Positions 33,284-41,939 of a DNA stretch of 64,000 nucleotides are shown here, in pieces. The stretch is from Oceanospirillum sp048268485 (GTDB lineage Bacteria > Pseudomonadota > Gammaproteobacteria > Pseudomonadales > Halomonadaceae). How positions within the stretch are numbered: position 1 is the stretch's first letter; every line of letters starts with the position of its first letter. The notes beneath the pieces were generated by a model, which made no database searches, was not told the DNA's origin, and saw only the letters and a program-made list of their open reading frames with translations. The stretch covers positions 54,346 to 118,345 of the forward strand of contig JBLWVL010000010.1 in NCBI GenBank assembly GCA_048268485.1, read 5' to 3'. The translations under genes were made by a program, and so were the position numbers.

Positions 33284-33676
33284 TCAGGCTCCAAAGGTAA
33301 TCAGTTTGTCGCAGTTTATGCCGGCATCAATAAGCTGGCCCAGACCTGAAAGAGTGTACCCTTCAGCCAGATTATGTGACGGTTTGCTGTACCGTTTGGC
33401 TTCTTTCTCATCCAGAAGGCCGCGCCGGACTGCCGCTGCGATACAAACCACTAGCTCAATTCCGTGCTCGTTGGCCAAGGTTTGCCACTGTTTGGGTACA
33501 TTAATTTCGTCCTGAGGAGGCGTTACCAGCGCTGAACTGTTGTGCACACCGTCATGATAAAAGAAAACCCGCTGAATACGGTGCTCACGTTTTAATACCG
33601 CCCGGGCAAAATGCAGTGCGCTGAGGGAGGCCTGGTCGCTGTAGGGACCACCATAAATGGCAATACTGTAGTTCAT
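33284..33676 (-). CDS. tusD: TusD (DsrE-like) sulfurtransferase subunit
   Basis: 130 residues. DsrE fold with YSIAIYGGPYSDQASLSALHFARAVL at the start and the active-site region GIELVVCIAAAVRRG, whose Cys corresponds to the persulfide-carrying Cys78 of TusD. It receives sulfur from TusA and hands it to TusE. It is first gene of the tus operon; the yccA terminator lies about 140 bp upstream. Confidence 0.95.
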   Translation of the reverse strand: MNYSIAIYGGPYSDQASLSALHFARAVLKREHRIQRVFFYHDGVHNSSALVTPPQDEINVPKQWQTLANEHGIELVVCIAAAVRRGLLDEKEAKRYSKPSHNLAEGYTLSGLGQLIDAGINCDKLITFGA

Positions 33677-33810
33677 TTAATCACAACTCTTCATTACAAC
33701 TTTTTATCACAACTCTAAAAACTGCAGCACCGGGTTTTCTTAGCCGGATAACCTTGATCTCTGATGTCTGTCTTTTGGCTGTATCGGGGATGACCCAAAC
33801 GGGCAGAAAC

Positions 33811-33834
33811 AAAAACGCCCTGCAGTGCAGGGCG
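33811..33834 (-). terminator. intrinsic terminator of yccA
   Basis: CGCCCTGCA (33816-33824) and TGCAGGGCG (33826-33834) form a GC-rich hairpin (inner pairs must open to leave a loop). On the minus strand it is followed by a T5 tract. It lies just downstream of yccA and upstream of tusD. Confidence 0.7.
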
Positions 33835-33859
33835 CTTAGTATAACGTATTCAGCCTGTT

Positions 33860-34525
33860 TTAGTCGTCTCCACTTAGCGCGCCGGTCAGGTGGAGCAGGC
33901 TCATAAAGAGGTTATAGATGGAAACATATAACCCGATGGTTGCCATAATATAGTTGCGTTGACCATCATGAACCAGTTGGCTGGTTTCATACAGAATCGC
34001 AGCAGAAGCAAAAAGCACGAAGCCCGCTGAGATCATCAGGCTCAGGCCGGGAATGCTGAAGAAAAAGCCTGCGATCATGGCGCCAACCAGTACCAGGAAG
34101 CCAACAAACATGAAGCCGCTCAGGAAGCTGAAATCTTTTTTAGACGTCAGGGCATAACCTGAGAGCCCCAGGAAAATGACAGCGGTGCTTGCCAGCGCGG
34201 TTGTGACAACCTGACCGCCGTTTGGCAGAGACAGATACATGGAGACAACAGGGCCAATTGTGAAGCCCATAAAGCCTGTAAAGGCAAATGCGCTGACAAG
34301 ACCCCACATGCTGTTCTGAGTCTTATGAGTTAAAAACATCAGACCATAAGCACCGATCAGAAAAACAAAGATATTCATGCGACCGAGCCCCATCGCCGCC
34401 GAGATAAAAGCGGTAAATGCGCTGAAAGCCAAGGTCATGCTCAGCAGCATAAAGGTATTGCGGATAACCTTATTAACGGGGACGGCAGAGGCCGAACCAT
34501 AAGTTTTGTATTCTTCGATAGCCAT
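33860..34525 (-). CDS. yccA: YccA, Bax-inhibitor-1 family membrane protein
   Basis: 221 residues with seven hydrophobic helices, BI-1/TMBIM family. The N-terminal cytosolic segment (about 1-22) precedes TM1; the conserved region GYALTSKKDFSFLSGFMFVGF and a C-terminal Asp-containing end (LSGDD) are present. In E. coli YccA binds and restrains the FtsH protease. Placement beside tusDCBE and a tRNA-Ser matches the arrangement in pseudomonads. Upstream DNA is shared with the divergent tRNA gene. Confidence 0.94.
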   Translation of the reverse strand: MAIEEYKTYGSASAVPVNKVIRNTFMLLSMTLAFSAFTAFISAAMGLGRMNIFVFLIGAYGLMFLTHKTQNSMWGLVSAFAFTGFMGFTIGPVVSMYLSLPNGGQVVTTALASTAVIFLGLSGYALTSKKDFSFLSGFMFVGFLVLVGAMIAGFFFSIPGLSLMISAGFVLFASAAILYETSQLVHDGQRNYIMATIGLYVSIYNLFMSLLHLTGALSGDD

Positions 34526-34630
34526 TGAATAGCTCCTCTATTCTTCGTTGTCCTCATTAAGACCTATTCTGTCTGTTTATGTTCAAAAGTTAAAGCCTTG
34601 TATAACCTGAGAAAAAACAAGAAATTACTA

Positions 34631-34658
34631 TTGACGAAAAAAAATATTTGCGTATCAT
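34631..34658 (+). promoter_or_regulatory. promoter of tRNA-Ser
   Basis: TTGACG (34631-34636) and TATCAT (34653-34658) with a 16-bp AT-rich spacer. The expected start point falls a few bases before the tRNA 5' end at 34670. Confidence 0.7.
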
Positions 34659-34669
34659 ATTCGCCAGCT

Positions 34670-34760
34670 GGAGGGATGGCTGAGCGGCTGAAAGCACCGG
34701 TCTTGAAAACCGGCAAGGGTTAATAGCCCTTCCAGGGTTCAAATCCCTGTCCCTCCGCCA
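34670..34760 (+). tRNA. tRNA-Ser (UGA anticodon)
   Basis: 91 nt including encoded CCA. The acceptor stem GGAGGGA pairs with TCCCTCC, discriminator G. The anticodon stem CCGGT / ACCGG encloses CTTGAAA, giving anticodon TGA. There is a long variable arm (AAGGGTTAATAGCCCTT) as in class II tRNAs, and the T-loop GGTTCAAATCC. It reads UCA and related Ser codons. Confidence 0.97.
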
Positions 34761-34767
34761 CTTTTAT

Positions 34768-34799
34768 AAAAACCTGCTCTTTTGAGCAGGTTTTTTTTT
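34768..34799 (+). terminator. intrinsic terminator after tRNA-Ser
   Basis: AAAAACCTGCTC pairs with GAGCAGGTTTTT around a 4-nt loop, followed by a T-run of nine. It starts 8 nt after the tRNA 3' end. Confidence 0.88.
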
Positions 34800-34936
34800 G
34801 CCTGGCAGTTTATTCTTTGCTGAGGCTGACAAGGATATTTATTATAGCTCGGGTTCATCCCAGTTATGATTTGGGTTGCTTTGCTTTAGAGTCGGTCAGT
34901 TGTACAAAAAAGCATGTTCAAAAGGAGTTGTTTGCT

Positions 34937-35044
34937 ATGGATAAAGATATTTCTCTGCGTTTTCCCTTATGGGTCAAGCTGCTATGGGCCGCTGCCAGTG
35001 TGGCGCTCTTCTATCGGCTTGGTGTCGCATCCGGACTACTCTGA
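34937..35044 (+). CDS. small single-helix membrane protein (35 aa)
   Basis: The frame starts at the ATG at 34937 with a strong AAAGGAG 9 nt upstream and encodes 35 residues: a charged start (MDKDISLRFP) and one hydrophobic helix (about 12-28, VKLLWAAASVALFYRLG). Longer in-frame starts exist but lack a ribosome site. It is not recognised as a named family. It lies between the tRNA-Ser terminator and hda, 164 bp upstream of hda. The good ribosome site and membrane-like composition support a real gene; no function is claimed. Confidence 0.6.
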   Translation: MDKDISLRFPLWVKLLWAAASVALFYRLGVASGLL

Positions 35045-35208
35045 AGGTTAATGAGTGATGTTTACACCGGTCTGAACCTGAATTTGATACAATTTATGCG
35101 GGACAACCCACTTCTGGTTGCTGTATAAATGACAAGAGACTTTCTTTTGTCCTGCAAAGCAGCTAATTTATTCCTTATGACGGTTTATTTAAGGTAAGTC
35201 ATTGAAAT

Positions 35209-35913
35209 ATGACTGATTTTCAAGCTTCACAGCTATCATTAAGTATCGGCTTGAGAGACGATGCGACGTTTGCCAACTTTTTCCCGGGAGACAACCTTTA
35301 TCTTCTGGATGCTTTGCGCTCGCTCCTCGAGCAGGGTGGTGAGACTTTTCAGTATATCTATGGCCCTCAGGATTCAGGTAAAAGCCACCTGCTTCAGGCT
35401 CTTTGTCATCAGGCCGATGCTCTAGATTTCCGCTCCGTATATCTTCCTTTGGGCGAGCTTGCTCTCCTGTCACCTGATTTGCTGGAGGGGCTGGAGACAC
35501 TGGATCTGGTTTGCATTGATGACCTTAACCTGGTGGCTGGTCGGGCTAAATGGGAGGCAGCATTGTTTCATTGTTTTAACCGTTTGCGCGATGCTGGAAA
35601 AGTGCTGGTGATATCTGCAGATGCACCGCCTGCTAAACTGGGTGTGAAGCTGCCGGATCTTTCATCGCGTTTGGCTTGGGGAATTACTTCCGCACTCCAT
35701 AAGCTTGATGATGAACAGAAAATAACGGCTTTTAAGTTGCGGGCCCACGAGCGGGGGCTTGAGTTAACGGATGAGGTTGCACGTTATATATTGCACCGAA
35801 GCCCTAGAAGTTTACGCGAATTGTTCGACATGCTGTCAGTGCTGGATCATGCATCGCTGATGGCTCAACGGAAGCTGACCATACCCTTTGTTAAAGAGAC
35901 TCTACGCTGGTAG
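35209..35913 (+). CDS. hda: Hda, DnaA-related regulatory inactivator
   Basis: 234 residues, the expected length. The N-terminal clamp-binding motif QLSLSIGLRDD is present. An AAA+ domain follows with Walker A GPQDSGKSHLL, Walker B LVCIDDLNLV and sensor 2 RSPRSLRELFDML. With the sliding clamp, Hda stimulates ATP hydrolysis by DnaA after initiation. The domain IV DNA-binding part of DnaA is absent, which separates Hda from DnaA. The ribosome site before the ATG at 35209 is weak (AAGG about 14 nt upstream). Confidence 0.96.
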   Translation: MTDFQASQLSLSIGLRDDATFANFFPGDNLYLLDALRSLLEQGGETFQYIYGPQDSGKSHLLQALCHQADALDFRSVYLPLGELALLSPDLLEGLETLDLVCIDDLNLVAGRAKWEAALFHCFNRLRDAGKVLVISADAPPAKLGVKLPDLSSRLAWGITSALHKLDDEQKITAFKLRAHERGLELTDEVARYILHRSPRSLRELFDMLSVLDHASLMAQRKLTIPFVKETLRW

Positions 35914-36063
35914 TTTTGTTTTGATACAGGTGTTTGCCTTGGATTCTTAGTCTTGCTTTAGCTTATTAAGACAAAGCGTTACCTTTTGCTGCTTTTATTG
36001 AAAGGTCGTTGGGGGTATTTTCTTAGTCTTACCGATAAGAACAAAAGGTTTAAGGAGAGTGCG

Positions 36064-36978
36064 ATGATGGCTGTTTCAGATCAACTTGTCGGGGCTGCGA
36101 TTGCTCAGTCCCGGGAGTTGTTGTTATTACTTGACCCGAAAAGCCTGAGTTTTATTTACAGTAACTCTGCTGCAGAGACGGCTTTAGGCTATAAAAGTGG
36201 TGAGATTTGTAACCTTTCCCCTCACGACCTGTTCCCTGAGTTTACTACCCCGGAGCTGAGTGCAATTCTTGATAATCTCTCCCTCGACGTTAACAAACAC
36301 GCTGTTATGAACACGGTTCTGGTGTCCAAGTTAGCAGGGTTGCGTGACTACTACCTTCAGTTGCAGGGGGTTGAGCTTGACCGGCAAGAGATAATTCTTA
36401 TCTCAGGTCATGATGTCACTGAGCGCATGGCTGAGACAGATCAGGTGCACGAGATGCTGGCTGAGGCTCAGATGGACTCCATGCTGGATTCAGCAACAGG
36501 GCTTATGCAGCGTGTTTATTTTCTGCCTTACATGCACAGCGTGATGATGAAGTCGCAGGAGACAAAGAAGCCATTTGGTTTGATGCTGCTGGATATTGAA
36601 AATATGCCGGAAATCAACGAACTGTATGGCCAGCCTGCGGGTGAACGTGTTTTCCTGCATATTGGTCAGATTGTGAAGCGGGTGGTGGAAGTTCCTGAGT
36701 ATGCTGCCCGTTTTTCGGGGAAAAAAATCTGTCTGCTATTGCCTATGGCAACTAAAAAGTCAGTTCAGGATTTAGTGTCCCATCTGATGCGGGCTATTGC
36801 TCGTCTTTACTACCCTGAATGGCCGGAACTGAAGGTTAAGGCTCGTATGGGAATCTATTTTGGCAGCCCTTCTGTTGACCCTGAGGTTCTGCTTGAGCGG
36901 GTAGGCACGGATTATCGTGACCGCAGGCTGGAAGCGGATGAGGTGCTGACACTGCTGAATCCGAGCCTTGATCCTTAG
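36064..36978 (+). CDS. PAS protein with degenerate GGDEF domain
   Basis: 304 residues from the ATG at 36064, which has AAGGAG 6 nt upstream. An N-terminal PAS domain (about 10-130; LLLLDPKSLSFIYSNSAAETALGY) is followed by a GGDEF-fold domain (about 150-300). The conserved LDIENMPEINELYG and GERVFLHIGQIV segments are kept, but the active-site loop is RFSGKKICLLLP instead of (R/Y)xGGDEF. Diguanylate cyclase activity is therefore very unlikely; a c-di-GMP-independent sensor or binding role is inferred. It ends at a bidirectional terminator. Confidence 0.85.
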   Translation: MMAVSDQLVGAAIAQSRELLLLLDPKSLSFIYSNSAAETALGYKSGEICNLSPHDLFPEFTTPELSAILDNLSLDVNKHAVMNTVLVSKLAGLRDYYLQLQGVELDRQEIILISGHDVTERMAETDQVHEMLAEAQMDSMLDSATGLMQRVYFLPYMHSVMMKSQETKKPFGLMLLDIENMPEINELYGQPAGERVFLHIGQIVKRVVEVPEYAARFSGKKICLLLPMATKKSVQDLVSHLMRAIARLYYPEWPELKVKARMGIYFGSPSVDPEVLLERVGTDYRDRRLEADEVLTLLNPSLDP

Positions 36979-37035
36979 AGTAGTTGCCGGTTAAGCCTTT
37001 TGTGCTTCCGGGAACTGAGCGTTACTTATCGGAAT

Positions 37036-37074
37036 AAAAAAGCGGATCACTTTAAGGTGATCCGCTTTTTTTTT
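37036..37074. terminator. bidirectional terminator between PAS-GGDEF and NSS symporter genes
   Basis: GCGGATCAC (37042-37050) pairs with GTGATCCGC (37057-37065). It is flanked by A6 on the left and T9 on the right, between two convergent genes. Confidence 0.88.
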
Positions 37075-37099
37075 CTATTATGAAGCCTCTGAGATCCTT

Positions 37100-38491
37100 C
37101 TAGCCCATGATGGACTTGTACATCACAATGATAACTGCCAGAGGCGTCACATAGCGGGTAACATTCCAGAACAGAGACAAAGCGCCCTGAGACATATTAA
37201 GTTCGTCTGCTACATCTTCTTTTTTCATAACCCAGCCTACGTATAGGGCGGCCAGTAAGCCTGCCAGGGGCAGCATTATGTTGGCGGTGATGTAGTCCAG
37301 CAGGTCAAAGATTGTTTTGCCTTCGAAGACGGCAAACATACCCAGAGGGTGGACATCGGACCATACATTCAGAGAGAGTACCGTTGCGATACCCAGGAAC
37401 CACACAGCTCCGCCGGCGGCTAGTGTTGCAGTCAGACGATTGAAGCCACTGCGTTCTTCCAGCCATTCTACGGACGGCTCCAGGAGAGAGATTGCTGAGG
37501 TAAGTGCTGCAAATACCAGCAATATAAAGAACAGTGTGCCGATCAGAGTCCCCATAGACATACTACCGAAGGCCATCGGTAAAGATACAAATATCAGACC
37601 GGGGCCGGCGCTTGGCTCCATGCCGTTGGCAAAAACAATTGGGAAAATTGCCATGCCAGCGACCAGTGCCACAAGGGTGTCCATGAGGCCGACCGTGATA
37701 GACGTCTTTGCGATGGATACATCCTGATCGAGATAGGAACCGTAAGCCATCATAACACCTGTACCCAGGCTCAAAGTAAAGAAGGCGTGCCCCAGCGCTT
37801 TCAGAACACCCTCTGAGCTAAGCTTGGAGAAATCAGGGTTGAACAGGAAGCTGACGCCCTCTGCGAAACCATCTGTTGTCATCGCGTAGCCGACCATGAT
37901 GATCATAAGTATAAAAAGAGCCGGCATCAGATAGGTGACTGCCTTTTCCAGGCCGCTTTTAACACCTCGGGCAACAATAAAGAGTACGCACGCCATAAAT
38001 ATGCTATGCCAAAACAGTAGCGTTGACGGGTCCGCTAGCATGGAGCCGAAAATACCACCAACGGCATCGCTGCTTTGGCCGACAAAGTCACCGCTGAAGG
38101 TGTAGCCCACGTAGTTGATCGCCCAGCCACCAATAACGCTATAGAAGGATAAAATCAGAAATGCTGCAATTGTACCCAGTGTACCAATCGATACCCAGCC
38201 GGCTTTAGCGTTATGTTCGCGAATCAGGTCTCGCATGCTGGCGATAGGGCTCTTTCCGCCTTTGCGGCCTAAGAGTACTTCGGCAATAAGAATCGGTAGA
38301 CCAACAATGGCGATACAGGCCAGGTATACCAGAACGAAAGCACCGCCACCGTTTTCACCAGTGATGTATGGGAATTTCCAGATGTTGCCAAGGCCGACTG
38401 CAGAACCGGTTGCAGCCATAATAAATGCCCAGCGTGAAGACCAGTGCAGGCCCTGATGCCCAGTGGCGTTTGTTGTCGTTGTTTTAGACAC
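37100..38491 (-). CDS. neurotransmitter:sodium symporter (NSS) family amino-acid transporter
   Basis: 463 residues from the GTG at 38491, chosen because GAGGAG sits 6 nt upstream; an ATG twelve codons earlier has no ribosome site. The helix 1 sodium and substrate signature AATGSAVGLGNIWKFPY is intact, and about 11-12 helices follow, as in bacterial LeuT/MhsT-like carriers. It probably takes up a hydrophobic or aromatic amino acid with Na+; the exact substrate is unknown. The next gene upstream is a leucine-dehydrogenase-type enzyme on the same strand, consistent with amino-acid use. Confidence 0.93.
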   Translation of the reverse strand: MSKTTTTNATGHQGLHWSSRWAFIMAATGSAVGLGNIWKFPYITGENGGGAFVLVYLACIAIVGLPILIAEVLLGRKGGKSPIASMRDLIREHNAKAGWVSIGTLGTIAAFLILSFYSVIGGWAINYVGYTFSGDFVGQSSDAVGGIFGSMLADPSTLLFWHSIFMACVLFIVARGVKSGLEKAVTYLMPALFILMIIMVGYAMTTDGFAEGVSFLFNPDFSKLSSEGVLKALGHAFFTLSLGTGVMMAYGSYLDQDVSIAKTSITVGLMDTLVALVAGMAIFPIVFANGMEPSAGPGLIFVSLPMAFGSMSMGTLIGTLFFILLVFAALTSAISLLEPSVEWLEERSGFNRLTATLAAGGAVWFLGIATVLSLNVWSDVHPLGMFAVFEGKTIFDLLDYITANIMLPLAGLLAALYVGWVMKKEDVADELNMSQGALSLFWNVTRYVTPLAVIIVMYKSIMG

Positions 38492-38574
38492 GAGTTTCTC
38501 CTCGGTTTTTTGGCAATAGCTCAGCAAACCAGCCCCTTGAGGAAGGGGAGGCTAAGCTGATTTGTGGGGTTAAA

Positions 38575-39654
38575 TTAAGCGTTCTGAGGGTTTCCGTCGG
38601 GATGGGTAAAGCGCTCACGTGCAACCAGGTCTGCAATGGCATGAGTCGGTTGTTGTTCATGATCGGCCCGGGAGAAGATTTCCATCAGGGTGCTATGAAT
38701 GGATTCGATGTGCTCATTAACTGCTTTAGGGTCGAAGTTGCCTATGTGTTCATAGCCCACATCGATGATCCCACCGGAGTTGATAGCGTAATCGGGAGCG
38801 TAAAGAATGCCCTTATCACGAAGCTGGGCTCCGTGATGTGGAGACTCAAGCTGGTTGTTTGCTGCGCCTGCGATAACCTTGGCTTTCAGCTGACTTATGG
38901 TGTCGTCGTTCAAAATGCCACCCATAGCGCAGGGCGCAAAAACGTCGACATCCAGTCCGTAGATCTCATCTGAAGCAACGGCCGTTGCACCCAGCTCGTT
39001 AACACAGCGTTGAACCATATCGCTGTAAATATCCGCTACCCAGAGTTCAGCCCCTGCCTGATGAAGATGTTGTGCCAGGCGAAACCCAACATTGCCAACG
39101 CCCTGAATGGCAACCTTAAGGCCCGCAAGATCGGTTCGGCCCAGGCGATATTCAACGCCAGACATCAGGCCGCGGTAAACACCATAGGCTGTAGAAGGGG
39201 ATGGGTCGCCGCTGCGTAAGTGACCGTCAGTGCAAGGTTTCTCCATGATACCCGCAACGTATGAGGTTTCTTCGGCTATAAGCTTAAGGTCAGGCACACT
39301 GGTTCCTGAGTCCTCAGCCGTAATATAGTTACCGCTGGCAGATTCAATGAAGCGCCCCATGGCGCGAAGCAACTCAGGTGTTTTGTCGTGCCGTGGATCA
39401 CCAATGATAACCGCTTTACCACCGCCCAATGGAAGGTTGGCCAGGGCAGACTTATAGGTCATTCCCCTGGACAGGCGCAAAACATCTTTAAGGGCCTCAG
39501 CTTCTGATGGATATGGCCACATACGGCAGCCGCCGAGTGCAGGGCCTAGGTTGCTATTATGGATGGCAATAATGGCTTTCAGACCAGACTTGGGATCATG
39601 CCCGAACAGAACACGTTCGTGGCCGTCGAAATCAGGATGGCTAAATACGTTCAT
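38575..39654 (-). CDS. Leu/Val/Phe dehydrogenase family enzyme
   Basis: 359 residues from the ATG at 39654 (GGAG 6 nt upstream). NAD-dependent oxidative deamination of a branched-chain or aromatic amino acid. The catalytic regions NSNLGPALGGCRMWPY, GMTYKSALANLPLGGGKAV (both active-site Lys) and TAEDSGTS, and the Rossmann motif VAIQGVGNVG, are present. The C-terminal part (ANNQL, YAPDYAINSGG) matches leucine dehydrogenases. Leucine against phenylalanine preference cannot be settled here. The neighbouring NSS symporter may supply substrate. Confidence 0.93.
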   Translation of the reverse strand: MNVFSHPDFDGHERVLFGHDPKSGLKAIIAIHNSNLGPALGGCRMWPYPSEAEALKDVLRLSRGMTYKSALANLPLGGGKAVIIGDPRHDKTPELLRAMGRFIESASGNYITAEDSGTSVPDLKLIAEETSYVAGIMEKPCTDGHLRSGDPSPSTAYGVYRGLMSGVEYRLGRTDLAGLKVAIQGVGNVGFRLAQHLHQAGAELWVADIYSDMVQRCVNELGATAVASDEIYGLDVDVFAPCAMGGILNDDTISQLKAKVIAGAANNQLESPHHGAQLRDKGILYAPDYAINSGGIIDVGYEHIGNFDPKAVNEHIESIHSTLMEIFSRADHEQQPTHAIADLVARERFTHPDGNPQNA

Positions 39655-40186
39655 GGCGTACTCCATTTTTATTTTCAGGCTTTTGGCCTTCTTGTTTTTT
39701 TTTTGGGCTTTTGGCCCGGAAAGAGCGGAGTAGGCTATGGCTTTACCCGCTCTCTGTGCTGTGTGATTACACTTAATCAGGTTGTTCCGTTACCTGATGC
39801 GCCGGTCAGGCCAGGGTGGTGCTTAGCCGGTGCTATATTTTTACAGCGACGTCTGTCAGACACATATTGTATGCCAACAATATTTTTTTATTTTAAAACA
39901 ATGGGTTATAAGTGTCAGCATCTTGCATGCCATTGTATCTCTATACTTTGGTGTTACCAGACTACACGACTTTGTTACGAAAAGTTTTTAGTAGATATAA
40001 CTTCTATTTCTTGTTTTTTAGGCTTGATAGCCTGGGTTTTTACAGAAAAAAAGTTTGTCATTTTTTTAATGACTTTTCCCGAGCGCCGAATAATTACTGG
40101 GGTACAGTCGGTTTATAAAAGCATATACTTAAAGAGTAAGGTCTTTAGTGACCGGAAATACAGATGGTTATAAGGATTAGAAGCGG
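39655..40186. other. 532-bp AT-rich divergent intergenic region with palindromes
   Basis: No convincing gene. Open frames here lack ribosome sites and family signatures. It separates the dehydrogenase gene from the CHASE-GGDEF gene. It contains GTCTGTCAGAC (39851-39861) and ATATTGT-N6-ACAATAT (39864-39883) back to back, which look like regulator sites or, for the second with its T-run, a weak hairpin. TATACT at 40124-40129 is a possible -10 for the cyclase gene; the matching -35 is poor. Confidence 0.5.
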
Positions 40187-41794
40187 ATGAAGGCATATTC
40201 AAACAGATTGAGTTATATCACTCTCGTCGTAGGTTTTCTGTTTTCAGCTCTGATTGCATGGAATATTGGTGACCTGCGCCAGGATGCCATCAGGGTTCAG
40301 CTTAAAGGCGAAATGAAGGAGCTTTCTTATCAGGTGTCCCGCGAGCTGTTTGTGAATTTTGAAGCGTTATACGTTTTGCAGGGACTTTTTGATGGCTCCT
40401 CTTCTGTAACAGATGAAGAGTTTTCGCGTGTGGCTGAAAGTACGCTGGCGCGACATCCTGAGCTGCACTTCCTGCAGTGGTCGCCCGTTGTGGCTACTGC
40501 TGACCGACAGGTATTTGAGAATGAGCAAAAGAAAGCTGATCCCCGCTATGTGATACAGGAGCGTTCTGCCAGAGAGCGCTGGGTGCCAGCGGTGAAACGT
40601 GAGGCTCACTACCCTGTGCTATACCAGTCAACAAAAGGGCAGGTGGACGTTCCTCTTGGCTTTGATCTGGCGTCCCAACCTGTTCTTTTAAACGCTATTA
40701 ATCAGGCCGTAGAAAGCTCTGAGCTTGCTGCGACGGAGCCTATGGCTCCGGTTGATGGCAAGTCCGGAAAACGCATTCTTGCGGTTGTTCCGGTTTTTGA
40801 AGGTGGAGCTGTACGAGGACAGGGGGATCTTAAAGGTTTGGTGGCCGGTGAGTTTACCCTAAATCGACTGGTGCAGGAGGCTCTGATGGGGGGGCGTGCT
40901 GCTGGACTTCATATTGCCTTGTTTGATATGAAAACACAGCAGGAGAAAAATAGTGAGCAGGCGGTTTTATTTGCCCGGCAGCCAGTAACGCCTCCCGTGA
41001 TTGATATGCAGCAGCGTTATATGATTAACGATGTGGGAGGGCGAAACTGGCAACTGGTCGTTGCGCCTTCCGAAGGCTATATGAATGAGCGTAAGAGTGA
41101 GCTGGCATATGTCGTGATGATGGCGGGTTTGTTGATTACCGGGCTTGTGGCGGCATATTTACGCATGTTGTCCCGGCGCAGCTTTGAGATTGAGTCCGTT
41201 GCTGAACAACGGAACCGTGCTCTTCAGGAGGCGAACAAAAAGCTGGCGCATCTATCGCAAACGGATGGCTTAACTCAGATCGCTAACCGTCGTTTCTTTG
41301 ATGACAGCTTTTCCCGTGAGTGGAAGCGGGCACGTCGGGAGCGGAAGCCTGTTTCATTAGTCTTGTTTGATCTTGACTTTTTTAAGCAGTACAACGATCA
41401 ATATGGACACCTTCAGGGCGATGAGTGCTTACGTAACATTGCGGAATTGGTTGCTTCTGTTATCAATCGGCCGGGGGATCTGTTTGCCCGATTTGGTGGT
41501 GAGGAGTTTATCCTGCTTCTGCCAAATACTCCTGAGACTGGTGCCTGGGCAATTGCAGAGCAATGTCGTGAGCTGGTTGAGTCACTGGCGATTGCACACC
41601 ACAAATCATCGATTGCTGAGGTTGTTACGATTAGCGTTGGTGTTTGCAGCCTGATACCGGAAGATGATATGACAGAGCATGATATGCTGGATTTGACTGA
41701 TCAGGCACTTTACTGTGCTAAGGATCGGGGGCGTAATCTTGTCGTTAGTGCCAACAGAGAGTCTTTTATGCCCCGTACAGCAAACCAGGGGTAG
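40187..41794 (+). CDS. CHASE-domain diguanylate cyclase
   Basis: 535 residues. A first membrane helix (about 9-27), a periplasmic CHASE domain (about 35-270; HPELHFLQWSPVV, LGFDLASQPV), a second helix (about 300-325), a short coiled coil and a GGDEF domain (about 355-525) follow in order. The active loop RFGGEEFILLLP is intact, as are DLDFFKQYNDQYGH and SVGVCS. It should make c-di-GMP in response to an extracellular small molecule; the ligand is unknown. No RxxD inhibitory site is evident just before GGEEF. Confidence 0.94.
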   Translation: MKAYSNRLSYITLVVGFLFSALIAWNIGDLRQDAIRVQLKGEMKELSYQVSRELFVNFEALYVLQGLFDGSSSVTDEEFSRVAESTLARHPELHFLQWSPVVATADRQVFENEQKKADPRYVIQERSARERWVPAVKREAHYPVLYQSTKGQVDVPLGFDLASQPVLLNAINQAVESSELAATEPMAPVDGKSGKRILAVVPVFEGGAVRGQGDLKGLVAGEFTLNRLVQEALMGGRAAGLHIALFDMKTQQEKNSEQAVLFARQPVTPPVIDMQQRYMINDVGGRNWQLVVAPSEGYMNERKSELAYVVMMAGLLITGLVAAYLRMLSRRSFEIESVAEQRNRALQEANKKLAHLSQTDGLTQIANRRFFDDSFSREWKRARRERKPVSLVLFDLDFFKQYNDQYGHLQGDECLRNIAELVASVINRPGDLFARFGGEEFILLLPNTPETGAWAIAEQCRELVESLAIAHHKSSIAEVVTISVGVCSLIPEDDMTEHDMLDLTDQALYCAKDRGRNLVVSANRESFMPRTANQG

Positions 41795-41855
41795 AATCGG
41801 CTGTTTACAGTTCTGACTCTGATTCTTCTCTGAGCCGGAATCTGACAACTAAGAG

Positions 41856-41893
41856 AAAAGCAAGACGGGTAAATCTGCCGTCTTGCTTTTTTT
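41856..41893. terminator. terminator after CHASE-GGDEF gene
   Basis: Perfect 13-bp stem AAAAGCAAGACGG / CCGTCTTGCTTTT with a 9-nt loop and a T7 tract on the plus strand. It separates the cyclase gene from the convergent DUF2069 gene. Confidence 0.88.
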
Positions 41894-41939
41894 ATTTCCG
41901 GGACAGGTTTTAATGACCTGTCAGCACGCATTGGCGTGT

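Noticed and set aside
34670..34760. tRNA-Ser as an integration site for an island
   Set aside because: No integrase gene and no repeat of the tRNA 3' end was noticed in the window.
35986..36063. Longer N terminus for the PAS-GGDEF protein
   Set aside because: The upstream TTG lacks a ribosome site, whereas AAGGAG is correctly placed before the ATG at 36064.
39559..40173. 204-codon open frame spanning the dehydrogenase gene start and the intergenic region
   Set aside because: It overlaps the start of a clear gene on the other strand, has an aromatic/Cys-rich random composition and no ribosome site.
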